Below are positions 52,062 through 60,689 of a DNA stretch of 64,000 bases, piece after piece; within the stretch, counting starts at the first letter, position 1; the number at the start of each line of letters is the position of its first letter. This DNA is from CAVUMR01 sp963742715. GTDB lineage: Bacteria > Actinomycetota > Actinomycetes > Mycobacteriales > Micromonosporaceae. Both the position numbers and the translations under genes were made by a program. The stretch lies in the NCBI GenBank assembly GCA_963742715.1, contig CAVUMR010000003.1:124001-188000 (forward strand), written 5' to 3'. The notes under the pieces were generated by a model. It worked only from the letters and a program-made list of their open reading frames with translations, was not told the DNA's origin and ran no database searches.

Positions 52062-52779
52062 ATGCCCAAGCGTCCTCCGGTACAGTTCATACATGTTCTC
52101 CCCAATCGGCCTGCCTCGGAGCAGCTGGTGAGCAGCCCCAGCGCAGAACCCGCGTGGAAGCAACGCGCGGTCGAACGCTCGATCAAGACGGCGAAACTGC
52201 GCGCCGCACAACGGGTGCAGCGGTTCCTCGACGCTGCCCAGGCGATCATCATCGAGAACGGCAGCACGGATTTCACCGTGCAAGAGGTCGTCGACCGCTC
52301 TCGCCAGTCGCTGCGGAGCTTCTACCTGCAATTCGACGGCAAGCACGAACTGCTTCTTGCGTTGTTCGAGGATGCGCTCAGCCGGTCGGCCGATCAGATC
52401 CGCGCCGCTACGGCCGGCCAGTCCGATCCCATCGAGCGGCTGAAGGTCGCCGATCGAACTGCTCTTCGAGTCGTCGCGTCCGGACCCCGTGGCAAGGCGG
52501 CCCCTGTTCACCGACTTCGCTCCACGTCTGTTGGTATCACACCCTTCTGAGGTCAAGACTGCCCATGCACCCCTGTTGGTGCTGCTCACCGAGCTGATGG
52601 AGGACGCCTCCGAAGCCGGCAAGCTGCGACCCGGCATCGATCCCACGCGGATGGCCATGATGACCATGCAGACGGTGATGTTCGTTGCGCAATCCAGCGG
52701 ATCGGACGATGCAGGAGTGCAGCCCATCGAGGCCAGCGAAGTGTGGGACTTCTGCGCCAACGGATTCGCCGCCAGCTAG
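52062..52779 (+). pseudogene. TetR family transcriptional regulator, frameshifted
   Basis: About 238 residues when repaired. The HTH is about residues 55-100 (RFLDAAQAIIIENGSTDFTVQEVVDRSRQSLRSFYLQF then GKHELLLALFEDAL). After ERLKVA one extra G near 52455 shifts the frame; the remainder, IELLFESSRPDPVARRPLFTDFAPRLL to DFCANGFAAS, ends at 52779. The start is uncertain (ATG 52062, or GTG 52035). Divergent from an amidohydrolase and carrying the best GAGAAT-type operator in its promoter, it is the leading candidate for the regulator of that site family. If the frameshift is real the regulon would be deregulated. Confidence 0.83.
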
Positions 52780-52781
52780 GC

Positions 52782-52821
52782 GAGAATTACGTTCTCGCGT
52801 CGGTAGAACTTTGCCTACACT
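52782..52821 (+). promoter_or_regulatory. GAGAAT-type operator and leaderless promoter of thioesterase
   Basis: GAGAAT-TAC-GTTCTC-GCGTCGG-TAGAAC (52782-52809) on the standard grid, then a -10-like TACACT (52816-52821). Seven bases later comes the GTG start at 52828, so the transcript is probably leaderless. The operator covers the -35 region. Confidence 0.6.
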
Positions 52822-52827
52822 CAGCGC

Positions 52828-53628
52828 GTGCCCGATCTCTGGTCCGACCTCCTCGCATGTCTAAGGTTCGATGCGGCACCGTCCGCCACCCGCTTCACGG
52901 CGCGCAACCAGCATCTCGACTATCACCGAGTGTTCGGTGGACAACTACTGGCCCAGTTCGCTAGAGCGGCTTCGCTGAGCTGTCCCGACAAATCCGTGAA
53001 GTCGCTGCACGCGGTGTTCCCACGGGAAGGCCGCTCCGACGAACCCATTGATTACGAGGTGATCCGCCACCACGAGGGCAGGTCGTTCGCGACCCTGTCG
53101 ATCATCGCGACGCAGAGCAAGGGCCCGATCGGCACTGCTTCGGTCTCCCTGCACGCAACCGAGGACGGACCGGCGCTGCAGACCGTAGAGCCGGTCGGGT
53201 CGATTCCCGGGCCCGAGCACGAGGTTCCACTCGACCTGATCCCCTGGGAAACGCGGGCCACCGATGATCTCAACGCGACCACGACGGGCCCACCCGAGTT
53301 CGAGCTGTGGATGCGCACCCCACCCACGGAGTCCGATCTCGCACCCGCGCTCGCCGCCTATGCCACCGACCTGACGCTGATCGGGACGGCGCTGCGCCCG
53401 CTCGAAGGACTCAGCCAAACTGGCAACGGCACCCAGTTCACCTCCGCGGTCACCACCCACACCATCTGGTTCCACCAGCCGTTCGTGACCGACCAGTGGC
53501 TCCTATTGCGTCAGCACTGCCCACTGCTGGCGCACGGCCGCACCTTCGGGCGAGGCGACATCCTCACTCACGACGGCGTGTTGGTTGCGTCGTACGCCCA
53601 AGAAGCGCTGCTGCGCATACCGAACTGA
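52828..53628 (+). CDS. acyl-CoA thioesterase II (TesB-like)
   Basis: A 266-residue double-hotdog thioesterase. First domain FTARNQHLDYHRVFGGQLLAQFARAA and KSLHAVFPREGRSDEPIDYEVIRHHEGRSFATLSI; second domain with NGTQFTSAVTTHTIWFHQPFVTDQWLLLRQHCPLLAHGRTFGRG. In typical TesB the segment before the HxxWFH has an Asp (DHxxWFH); here it is Thr-Thr-His, so the catalytic Asp appears replaced. It would release CoA from an acyl-CoA. GTG 52828, apparently without a leader. Shares the GAGAAT-type control with the amidohydrolase units. Confidence 0.88.
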   Translation: MPDLWSDLLACLRFDAAPSATRFTARNQHLDYHRVFGGQLLAQFARAASLSCPDKSVKSLHAVFPREGRSDEPIDYEVIRHHEGRSFATLSIIATQSKGPIGTASVSLHATEDGPALQTVEPVGSIPGPEHEVPLDLIPWETRATDDLNATTTGPPEFELWMRTPPTESDLAPALAAYATDLTLIGTALRPLEGLSQTGNGTQFTSAVTTHTIWFHQPFVTDQWLLLRQHCPLLAHGRTFGRGDILTHDGVLVASYAQEALLRIPN

Positions 53629-53798
53629 ACGATGACCAACCGATCCGGCACACCTTCGGCGCTTGTCGACCGACGTGAGCCCAAAGTACAAGCGGCGCGG
53701 GTGGTGTCGGGTGCGCCGTTGACACGAAGGGCCTAGCGATGACAGAGTGCTGAGCAAGTGCACAGCATCCGGGTGTCACACGAGAACAGAGGTCGCAC

Positions 53799-54638
53799 AT
53801 GACAGGGCGTGTAGAAGGCAAGGTCGCATTCATCACCGGAGCTGCGCGCGGCCAAGGTCGCAGTCACGCGGTGCGTCTGGCGGAGGAGGGCGCTGACATC
53901 ATCGCGATCGACGTGTGCAAGCCCGTCGTCGCCGAGGGTGGCATTCCACCGTCGACTCCGGAAGACCTGGCCGAGACCGCCGACCTGGTCAAGGGTCTCA
54001 ACCGACGCATCGTCACCGCCGAGGTGGACGTCCGGGATTATGCCGGCCTCAAGGCAGCGGTGGACAACGGCGTCGAACAGCTCGGCCGCCTCGACATCAT
54101 CGTCGCCAACGCGGGCATCGGCAATGGTGGCGACACGCTGGACCAGACCAGTGAAGACGACTGGAACGACATGATCGACATCAACCTCGGCGGGGTGTGG
54201 AAGACCGTGAAAGCCGCTGTCCCCCATCTGATCGCGGGCGGCAACGGAGGATCGATCATCCTCACCAGCTCAGTCGGGGGACTCAAGGCCTATCCGCACT
54301 GCGGACACTACGTCGCCGCCAAGCACGGCGTCGTCGGTCTGATGCGCACCTTCGCCGTGGAGTTGGGCCACCACATGATTCGGGTCAACTCGGTGCACCC
54401 AACGCATGTCAGCACCGACATGATCCTCAACGACGCAACCTTCAAGATGTTCCGTCCGGACCTGGAGAACCCCGGCCCGGACGACATGGCGCCGATCTGC
54501 CAGATGTTCCACACGCTGCCGATCCCGTGGGTTGAGGCCCGCGACATCAGCAACGCCGTACTGTTCTTCGCCTCGGACGAGGGTCGTTACCTAACGGGCG
54601 TGACCCTGCCGATCGACGCGGGAAGCTGCCTGAAGTAG
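53799..54638 (+). CDS. mycofactocin-coupled SDR family oxidoreductase
   Basis: A 279-residue SDR, close paralogue of the one at 23799. TGAARGQGRSH (about 14-24), IDVCKPVVAEGGIPPSTPEDL insertion, catalytic Ser in TSSVGG and Tyr/Lys in HYVAAKHGVVG (about 171-175), HPTHVSTDMI and FRPDLENPGPDD. These insertions mark the mycofactocin-dependent subfamily, with non-exchangeable NAD. It probably oxidises an alcohol. ATG 53799 follows a 170-base region without other features. It converges with an aldehyde dehydrogenase, a logical next enzyme. Confidence 0.92.
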   Translation: MTGRVEGKVAFITGAARGQGRSHAVRLAEEGADIIAIDVCKPVVAEGGIPPSTPEDLAETADLVKGLNRRIVTAEVDVRDYAGLKAAVDNGVEQLGRLDIIVANAGIGNGGDTLDQTSEDDWNDMIDINLGGVWKTVKAAVPHLIAGGNGGSIILTSSVGGLKAYPHCGHYVAAKHGVVGLMRTFAVELGHHMIRVNSVHPTHVSTDMILNDATFKMFRPDLENPGPDDMAPICQMFHTLPIPWVEARDISNAVLFFASDEGRYLTGVTLPIDAGSCLK

Positions 54639-54656
54639 CCGATCGATTCGGTACCG

Positions 54657-56054
54657 TCAGTCGGCGACGTAGTACAGCCGCTTGTTGACGAATTCGTCCA
54701 TCCCCAGCGGGCCAAGTTCACGTCCGAACCCGCTGCGCTTGACGCCACCGAACGGCACTTCTTGCCCTTCGTTGGCCGGGGCGTTGACGTTGGACATGCC
54801 CGACTCGAGCCGCTGCGCGATCTTCTCCGCCCGCTCCCGATCGGTGCTGAACACTGCGCCGCCCAGGCCGTAGTCGGAGTCGTTGGCCAGCGTCAATGCC
54901 TCTTCGTCGCTGGTGATCGAGTACACCACGGCGACGGGACCGAACAACTCTTCGCGATACGCGCGCATCTCGGGGGTGATGCCGGTCAGCACCGCGGGCG
55001 AGTAGTAGGCGGCAGGACCATCGCTCAGCACACCGCCTGCGTGCAGGGTCGCGCCCTTGGCGACGGCGTCCTGAACCTGCTCGTGCAGAATCTCGGCGGC
55101 CTTGCGCGACGACAGCGGCGCGAAGGTGCCCTCAGCCGCTTCGGCCGGGTCGCCCGCCTTCAGGTCCTTGGCGCGCTCGACGAGCCGCCCGACGAAACCG
55201 TCGTAGATGGCGCTGTTGACGATCATCCGCTTGTTCGAGTTGCAGGCCTGACCGGTGTTGCCAATCCTGGTGTCCCACGCCAGATCCGCTGATGCCTTCA
55301 CGTCATCGGAGTCCAGCACCACGTATGCGTCGGACCCGCCGAGCTCGAGCACGCACTTCTTGAGATTCTTGCCCGCGATGGCCCCCACCACTGAGCCGGC
55401 CCGCTCCGAGCCGGTCAGCGAGACGCCGACGATGCGGCGGTCGCCGATGATCTGCTCCACCTGCGCGTATGAGGCGAAGATGTTCTGATACACCCCCGAC
55501 GGCACCCCGGCTTGGTCCATGAGCTCCTGAACGGCCAGCGCCGACTTCGGCACGGATTCTGCATGCTTGAGCAGGATCGTGTTGCCCAACACCAGGTTTG
55601 GCGCGGCGAATCGCGCGATCTGGTAGAAGGGGTAGTTCCACGGCATGATGCCCAGCAGGGGTCCGATCGGGAGCTTCTGCACGAAGGCCTTGCCAGCGGA
55701 GAACGTCTTGATCTCCTGCGAGGACGCCAGCGTCGGCCCCTCGGTGGCGAAGTAGTCGAAGATGTCGCCGCAGAAGTCGGCCTCGCCAACGGCCTCGGGA
55801 AGCGGCTTGCCCATCTCCTCCGTCGCGATGGCGCCGAGCCGGTCGGCATGCTCCTTGAAGAGCTCCCCCAGCCGCGCCACGACCTTGGCGCGCTCCGCGA
55901 TCGGCACGTCCCGCCACGCCAGGTAGGCCTCGGCAGAGGCGGCCAGGGTCGCCTCGACCTCGGCATCGGTGGCGAAATCGAATGCCTCGCCGGCCGCGCC
56001 GGTCGCCGGGTTGACGACCTGGTACACGGGCTGAGCGGAAACGGTGGTGGTCAT
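54657..56054 (-). CDS. NAD-dependent aldehyde dehydrogenase (succinate-semialdehyde dehydrogenase-like)
   Basis: A 465-residue aldehyde dehydrogenase of the short GabD-like type. PWNYPFYQIARFAAPNL (about 135), SLTGSERAGSVVG, base Glu in LELGGSDAYVVLD (about 233), catalytic Cys in GNTGQACNSNKR (about 267), and EEMGKPLPEA near 80. ATG 56054 has AAAGGAG upstream; an in-frame start at 56111 is unlikely. It converts an aldehyde to an acid with NAD(P). It converges with the SDR gene, with 18 bases between stops, and stands alone or heads a short transcript. Confidence 0.93.
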   Translation of the reverse strand: MTTTVSAQPVYQVVNPATGAAGEAFDFATDAEVEATLAASAEAYLAWRDVPIAERAKVVARLGELFKEHADRLGAIATEEMGKPLPEAVGEADFCGDIFDYFATEGPTLASSQEIKTFSAGKAFVQKLPIGPLLGIMPWNYPFYQIARFAAPNLVLGNTILLKHAESVPKSALAVQELMDQAGVPSGVYQNIFASYAQVEQIIGDRRIVGVSLTGSERAGSVVGAIAGKNLKKCVLELGGSDAYVVLDSDDVKASADLAWDTRIGNTGQACNSNKRMIVNSAIYDGFVGRLVERAKDLKAGDPAEAAEGTFAPLSSRKAAEILHEQVQDAVAKGATLHAGGVLSDGPAAYYSPAVLTGITPEMRAYREELFGPVAVVYSITSDEEALTLANDSDYGLGGAVFSTDRERAEKIAQRLESGMSNVNAPANEGQEVPFGGVKRSGFGRELGPLGMDEFVNKRLYYVAD

Positions 56055-56134
56055 GACTCGGCTCCTTTGACGACAGTCTCTCCAATCTAGCCGCGCAGGA
56101 GAGACCCGCAACGGGTACCCGGCAAGACGCCGAC

Positions 56135-58552
56135 CTAACGGGCCGCCTTGCGGCGACCACCGATGGCGGGAGCCGTGCCGATGACACCGTCGTCCTCCAG
56201 GGCGGCGATCTCCTCGGAGGTCAGTCCGAGCTGGCCGAGCAGTTGGTGGTTGTGCTCACCCAACAGCGGCGCGGCCCGGCGATGAAAGTGCTCGGGCCCA
56301 TTCGACAGGTTGACCGGCAGGGTACTGTGCGGCGCCGCCATGTTCACCGGGTGACCCACGTGTTCGAAGAAGCCCCGATGACGTAGCTGCGGCAGTTCGG
56401 TCTGGCGGTGCGGCTGCATCACCTTGCCCACCGGAACGCCCGCGGCCCACAGCGTTTCGACAATGGCGTCGCCGGTTCGCGGCAGGCACCACGCCGCCAG
56501 CTGTTCGTCGATCAGGTCGTGATGCACCCGACGTCCGGCATCGTGGGCCAGTTCCGGAGCCATCGCCCACTCGGGTCGTCCGATCGCGTCCCGCAACGCC
56601 TCCCACTGCACATCCGAGGTCACGGCGACGGCGACCCAGCAGTCTGCGCGGTCGAACTCGTCGACGTCCGCGCACCGGTAGAGATTCTGCGGCGCCGCCA
56701 GCGGGCCGCGGTTGCCCGCGCGCTGCAGCAGAGATCCGTAGGCGGAGTGTTCGATCACCTGCTCGGCCGCGACGTTGAGCGCCGCATCCACCATGGCGGC
56801 CTCGACGAGCACCGCCTCCCCCGTGCGTCGCCGGTGCTCGAGCGCCAACTGCAGAGCGTTGAACGCGTGCACGCCGGCATTGGCATCGCCCACCGAGTAC
56901 GGCTCGTAGGGGTTGCGATCGGAATAGCCGGTGAGCCAACTCAGACCGGACGCGTCCTCGATGATGTAGGCGAACGCGGGGTTGTCGCGCCACGGCCCAT
57001 CGAGCCCGAAACCGGGCATCCGCACCATGACGATGTCGTCACGCAGCGCCCGGACCGAGTCGAAGTCCAGCCCCAACTGATCGATCACTCGCGGCGTGAA
57101 GTTTTCCACGATGACGTCGCAGGTCGAGATCAACCGCCGGAGCAAGTCCCGGCCACGCTCGGTCTGAAAGTCCAGCGTCAGGCTCAACTTGTTCGTGTTC
57201 AGCGCCGAGAAGATCGGCGATTTCTCCCACCACTGGCTCTCCGTTGCCGGGATACCCGCGATCAGTCGTGTGCCGTCCGGACGGGAGGTGGACTCCAGGT
57301 GGATCAGTTCCGCTCCGAGCATGCCGAGCATGTGGGTGCAGGACGGTCCCGCCCAGAAGGTCGTCATGTCGAGCACGCGAAGGCCGCTGAACGGCAACCG
57401 ATCACGGTCCGCCGTGCCCGTCGGCGTCGGGCGAGGCGGCAACGCCTGGCCGCGGTGGATGTGGGTGTGTTCGCCGAGCCGCGGCGCAGACGTGGCGCAG
57501 CGAAGCGTGGCGCCATCGAGCCGATAGGGATGGTTCGGCTGAACGAAACCGTCCCGCGGGTTCGTCGTGAAGGCGTTGCGTTCGACGAAATGGTCCATCG
57601 TCGTGACGTTCTCGCCGTTGCCCACCGGCGAGTTGGGGATGCGGAACGCCGACGCGAGGTCGCGAACGTCGTCGACCTTCTGGTGGCGCAACCACTCGTA
57701 GAGTTCAGCGGCGTGCAGGTTGGCCTGTTCGGTGATGGTCAGTTCGGAGGCCTCGTCGATCCACTCATCGTGACCCGCCATCGCGCAAAGATCGAACCAT
57801 TGCTGGGCAGTGCCGCAGCCAAGCGCGACCAGGCCGTCCTGTGCCTGCGCCACCCCGGGCACGGTGGGCCTGCGTTCGGTACGCCACGGCCGGCCGAGCA
57901 TCTCGAAGAACGTCACGGGATAGTAGGTGAGGCCGAGGATCTGGGTCTCCAGCATCGACAAGTCGATGAGTTCCCCGTGCCCGTCGCGCAGTGCGCGGGC
58001 CCTGAACGCCATGGCCATGGCCGCGGCGTACGCACCCGCGATCCAGTCCCCCACCTGACCTCCGACGTAAACCGGCGCCCTGTCCTGTGATCCGCGCCCG
58101 ATGCCGATCGCCCCGCCCGACCAAGCTTGAAGGGTGAACTCCGTGGCTGGCCGATCGTGCCATGGCCCGTCCAGCCCGAACGGTGTTATTGCCGTGACGA
58201 TCAGATGTGGATACCGGCGGTGAATCTCCCGCGGTGTCAGCGAATCACATTCGGCGACAGAGGATCCCTGCGACCACACCACCGCATCGGCAGACGCCAG
58301 CAGACGTTCGACCATCGCGACGTCTGCCCCGTCGTGCGGGTCGACCACTACGCTCTGCTTCGAACACGCCAGGAAGCTGAACAGCGCACCGTCCGCACCA
58401 GGTGGGATCGAGGCTCCCGACGCCGACCAGCCGCGTAGCGGATCACCTTCCGGTGCTTCGACCTTCACGACGTCAGCTCCGCCGTCAGCGAGGATCTTGG
58501 TGCAGTACGCACCTGCGATTCCACTCGAGAGGTCGACGACGTGTGTATCCAC
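56135..58552 (-). CDS. tandem-domain CaiB/BaiF (type III) CoA-transferase
   Basis: An 805-residue protein made of two CoA-transferase III domains in one chain. Domain 1 (about 1-380) has MDTHVVDLSSGIAGAYCTKILADGGADVVKVE and YVGGQVGDWIAGAYAAAMAMAFR. Domain 2 (about 400-790) has LRVLDMTTFWAGPSCTHMLGMLGAELIHLES, MVRMPGFGLDGPWRDNPAF and the YSVGDANAGVHAF region. Known members are interlocked homodimers with about 400-residue subunits, so a tandem chain may fold as an internal pair. GTG 58552, 30 bases after the crotonase stop. It probably transfers CoA between acids in the pathway, or isomerises an acyl-CoA. Confidence 0.9.
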   Translation of the reverse strand: MDTHVVDLSSGIAGAYCTKILADGGADVVKVEAPEGDPLRGWSASGASIPPGADGALFSFLACSKQSVVVDPHDGADVAMVERLLASADAVVWSQGSSVAECDSLTPREIHRRYPHLIVTAITPFGLDGPWHDRPATEFTLQAWSGGAIGIGRGSQDRAPVYVGGQVGDWIAGAYAAAMAMAFRARALRDGHGELIDLSMLETQILGLTYYPVTFFEMLGRPWRTERRPTVPGVAQAQDGLVALGCGTAQQWFDLCAMAGHDEWIDEASELTITEQANLHAAELYEWLRHQKVDDVRDLASAFRIPNSPVGNGENVTTMDHFVERNAFTTNPRDGFVQPNHPYRLDGATLRCATSAPRLGEHTHIHRGQALPPRPTPTGTADRDRLPFSGLRVLDMTTFWAGPSCTHMLGMLGAELIHLESTSRPDGTRLIAGIPATESQWWEKSPIFSALNTNKLSLTLDFQTERGRDLLRRLISTCDVIVENFTPRVIDQLGLDFDSVRALRDDIVMVRMPGFGLDGPWRDNPAFAYIIEDASGLSWLTGYSDRNPYEPYSVGDANAGVHAFNALQLALEHRRRTGEAVLVEAAMVDAALNVAAEQVIEHSAYGSLLQRAGNRGPLAAPQNLYRCADVDEFDRADCWVAVAVTSDVQWEALRDAIGRPEWAMAPELAHDAGRRVHHDLIDEQLAAWCLPRTGDAIVETLWAAGVPVGKVMQPHRQTELPQLRHRGFFEHVGHPVNMAAPHSTLPVNLSNGPEHFHRRAAPLLGEHNHQLLGQLGLTSEEIAALEDDGVIGTAPAIGGRRKAAR

Positions 58553-58582
58553 TCAGCGGTGATGTCATGACGCGGCCGGTGT

Positions 58583-59539
58583 CTATCTCGGCTTCTTGCG
58601 GTTCTTCTTGCTGAGCCGGAAGTCGGGCGGAAATTTGCCGTCGTTGTCGTTGACCGAGGCGGCCAGACCGCTGCCGATGGCCTCGTGCATGTCGAAGTCA
58701 TCGGTGCGGTCGGAGGTAACGCCACTGCCCATCGACTCGAAGAACGCCGATAGCAGGCTGCCCATGTACTCACCCTGGTGCTGCTTGTAGATCTCGAAGA
58801 ACATCTTCTGCATGAAGACGGTGTCGACGGGACGGTTGCGGGCGCACGCCAGCGCGTACTTCTCGGTCTCGGCCTCGAGTTGGTCCCGGGTCACCACCTT
58901 GTTGAGGAAGTTGCACTTCTCCATGTCCTCGGCGGTAAACGGTCGTCCGGTGAAGACCATCTCCTGAAACTTCCGCAGTCCCATCATCTGCACCCAGGTC
59001 CACATCCGCGGGCCCCAACCGTAGTAACGGAAGGACGGGTGACCGAACAACGCGTCGTCGGACGAGATCACCAGATCGGCGTCGGCGCACTGGTAGAAGT
59101 GCCAGCCGTAGCAGTAGCCCTTGGCCTCGACGATGCTGATCTTCTTGAGCTCTTGCAGCGGGCGGTTTCCCGCCTGCACGTTGGCATACCACGCACTGAT
59201 GGTCGCGCCGTTGCGGAACGAGCCCTTGGGCGGGTAGTCGACGTCCATGCCTTCGACCCTTAGTTCGCGCAGACGCTTCTCGGGTTCGTCGACGCCCTCC
59301 ATGAACTCGGGCAGATCAGCGCCGCTCCCGAGATCGTCTCCGACCCCGCGGATCACCACGACCTTCACGTCGTTGTCCACCGAGGCGGCCCGCAGGACGT
59401 CGGCATAGCGCAACCGGGCATCCGACGTCGGCGCGTTGAGGTACTCGGGTCGGTTGAACGTGATGGTTGCGATCTTGGTCTTCGGGTCCTTCGCGTAGAG
59501 GATGATCTCCTCGGCGGAAGGCCGCTTCTTGTCGGACAA
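58583..59539 (-). CDS. enoyl-CoA hydratase/isomerase (crotonase) family protein
   Basis: A 318-residue crotonase-fold protein, longer than the usual 260 because of an insertion after the first oxyanion segment. IATITFNRPEYLNAP (about 23-37), VVVIRGVGDDLGSGADLPEFM (first oxyanion region, about 60-80), IVEAKGYCYGWHFYQCADADLVISSDDALFGHPSFRYYG (second oxyanion region, about 137-170). The catalytic Glu pair of true hydratases is not obvious, so isomerase, hydrolase or C-C cleavage activity is possible. It precedes the double CoA-transferase by 30 bases and follows the M24 pair by 10. Confidence 0.88.
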   Translation of the reverse strand: MSDKKRPSAEEIILYAKDPKTKIATITFNRPEYLNAPTSDARLRYADVLRAASVDNDVKVVVIRGVGDDLGSGADLPEFMEGVDEPEKRLRELRVEGMDVDYPPKGSFRNGATISAWYANVQAGNRPLQELKKISIVEAKGYCYGWHFYQCADADLVISSDDALFGHPSFRYYGWGPRMWTWVQMMGLRKFQEMVFTGRPFTAEDMEKCNFLNKVVTRDQLEAETEKYALACARNRPVDTVFMQKMFFEIYKQHQGEYMGSLLSAFFESMGSGVTSDRTDDFDMHEAIGSGLAASVNDNDGKFPPDFRLSKKNRKKPR

Positions 59540-59549
59540 CGGTGCTCTT

Positions 59550-60689
59550 TCAGCTCGTCACGACGGTGTCCTGGCGACCCCGCAAGGGACTGGTCGTCAA
59601 CACCTCGGGCCCGGCGTCGGTGATCAACACCGCGTCGCGTTGGTAGATCGCGCCGACTCCCTGCTCCCAGACGTATCCGGTCACCGCAATCACCGTGCCC
59701 GGGTCGAAGCGGTCCTCGGCAGCCGTCTCCGGGAGGTCGGGCGACACCACGGGTGGATCGAACCCGAGGCCAAGGCCGTGCGCGACAGGTATCGGGGGCA
59801 GCGGCTCGCCCGCGGCTTCGTACGCCTCGAGTAGGTCACTAGCCGCGGCGCCAGGACGGCAAGCATTGATCAGATTGCGCCACAATGCATTAGAACGCGA
59901 GTACAACTCGTCGGAGCCTGGGACCTCGCCCACGGGGAAGGTGCGGCCTACCTCGCCCACATAGCCGTCAGCGAGTGCACCGGAGGCGAGGGCCACCAGA
60001 TCACCGACTGCGACCCGGCAGTCCCTGGGCCCCTGCCGCCACGGATGCGCCCGAGAGGTGATCCACGCCCCGTCCTGGGTGGCCGACGTGCTGACTCCGC
60101 CTGCGGCCATCGCCTCGAGCATGGAGCCAGTCAACGATTGCTCGGTGATGCCGGGTGCCAACTCGGAAAGCGCTGCGACGAGACCGGCTTGGGCCACCCG
60201 GGCCGCGTTGCGTAGTGCCGTGATCTCCTCAGGCGTCTTGATCCGTCGTGCAATACGCATGGCCAGTTCGCCGTCGACGATCTCGGCGTTCGGGAACGCG
60301 ATCGGCAGCAGCTGTCCGAACGTCGGTGAGAGCGCGTCGGTTCCGACCCGGCGGGCCTTGGCAGCGCCGTCGATGTTCTTCAGCACGTCAATCAAGGTCA
60401 TCGGATTCCACGCCAGCCCGTAGAGGTGGTCGTGCCCGATCTCCTCGGGGATGCCCTCGTCCCAGCTGCTGTTGAGGTGGATTGCGCCGGTGGCGCGTAC
60501 CAGCACACAGATCGGCGCGAAGGGTCGCGTGCCTGCTACCCAAAGCTGCGGCGCCCCGGTCACGTAACGGACATTGGCCTGCCGCCCGAGCACCAGGATG
60601 TCGAGGTCGTAGGCGTCCATCTGGGCCAGGGCGCGGGCGCGTCGCCCGGTACGCAGTTCCAGACCATCGGGCACGATCTCGTCGGCCAT
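59550..60689 (-). CDS. M24 (creatinase/aminopeptidase P) fold protein lacking metal ligands
   Basis: A 379-residue pita-bread-fold protein with the creatinase N-domain (about 1-140) and M24 C-domain. In the metal site the expected ligands are changed: GDLVALASGALADGYVGEVGRTF lacks both Asp ligands, VAHGLGLGFD keeps the His, and the two late Glu positions read YVWEQG and YQRDAVL. Creatinase itself is a metal-free member of this fold, so hydrolysis without metal is possible, or it may be a non-catalytic partner. ATGA overlap with the intact paralogue upstream. Confidence 0.88.
   Translation of the reverse strand: MADEIVPDGLELRTGRRARALAQMDAYDLDILVLGRQANVRYVTGAPQLWVAGTRPFAPICVLVRATGAIHLNSSWDEGIPEEIGHDHLYGLAWNPMTLIDVLKNIDGAAKARRVGTDALSPTFGQLLPIAFPNAEIVDGELAMRIARRIKTPEEITALRNAARVAQAGLVAALSELAPGITEQSLTGSMLEAMAAGGVSTSATQDGAWITSRAHPWRQGPRDCRVAVGDLVALASGALADGYVGEVGRTFPVGEVPGSDELYSRSNALWRNLINACRPGAAASDLLEAYEAAGEPLPPIPVAHGLGLGFDPPVVSPDLPETAAEDRFDPGTVIAVTGYVWEQGVGAIYQRDAVLITDAGPEVLTTSPLRGRQDTVVTS

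Noticed and set aside
4174..52821. KstR-type steroid operators as explanation for the palindromes
   Set aside because: The half-sites are GAGAAT/ATTCTC with a 3-base centre, not the AAC/GTT core of KstR or the CAAG/CTTG core of KstR2.
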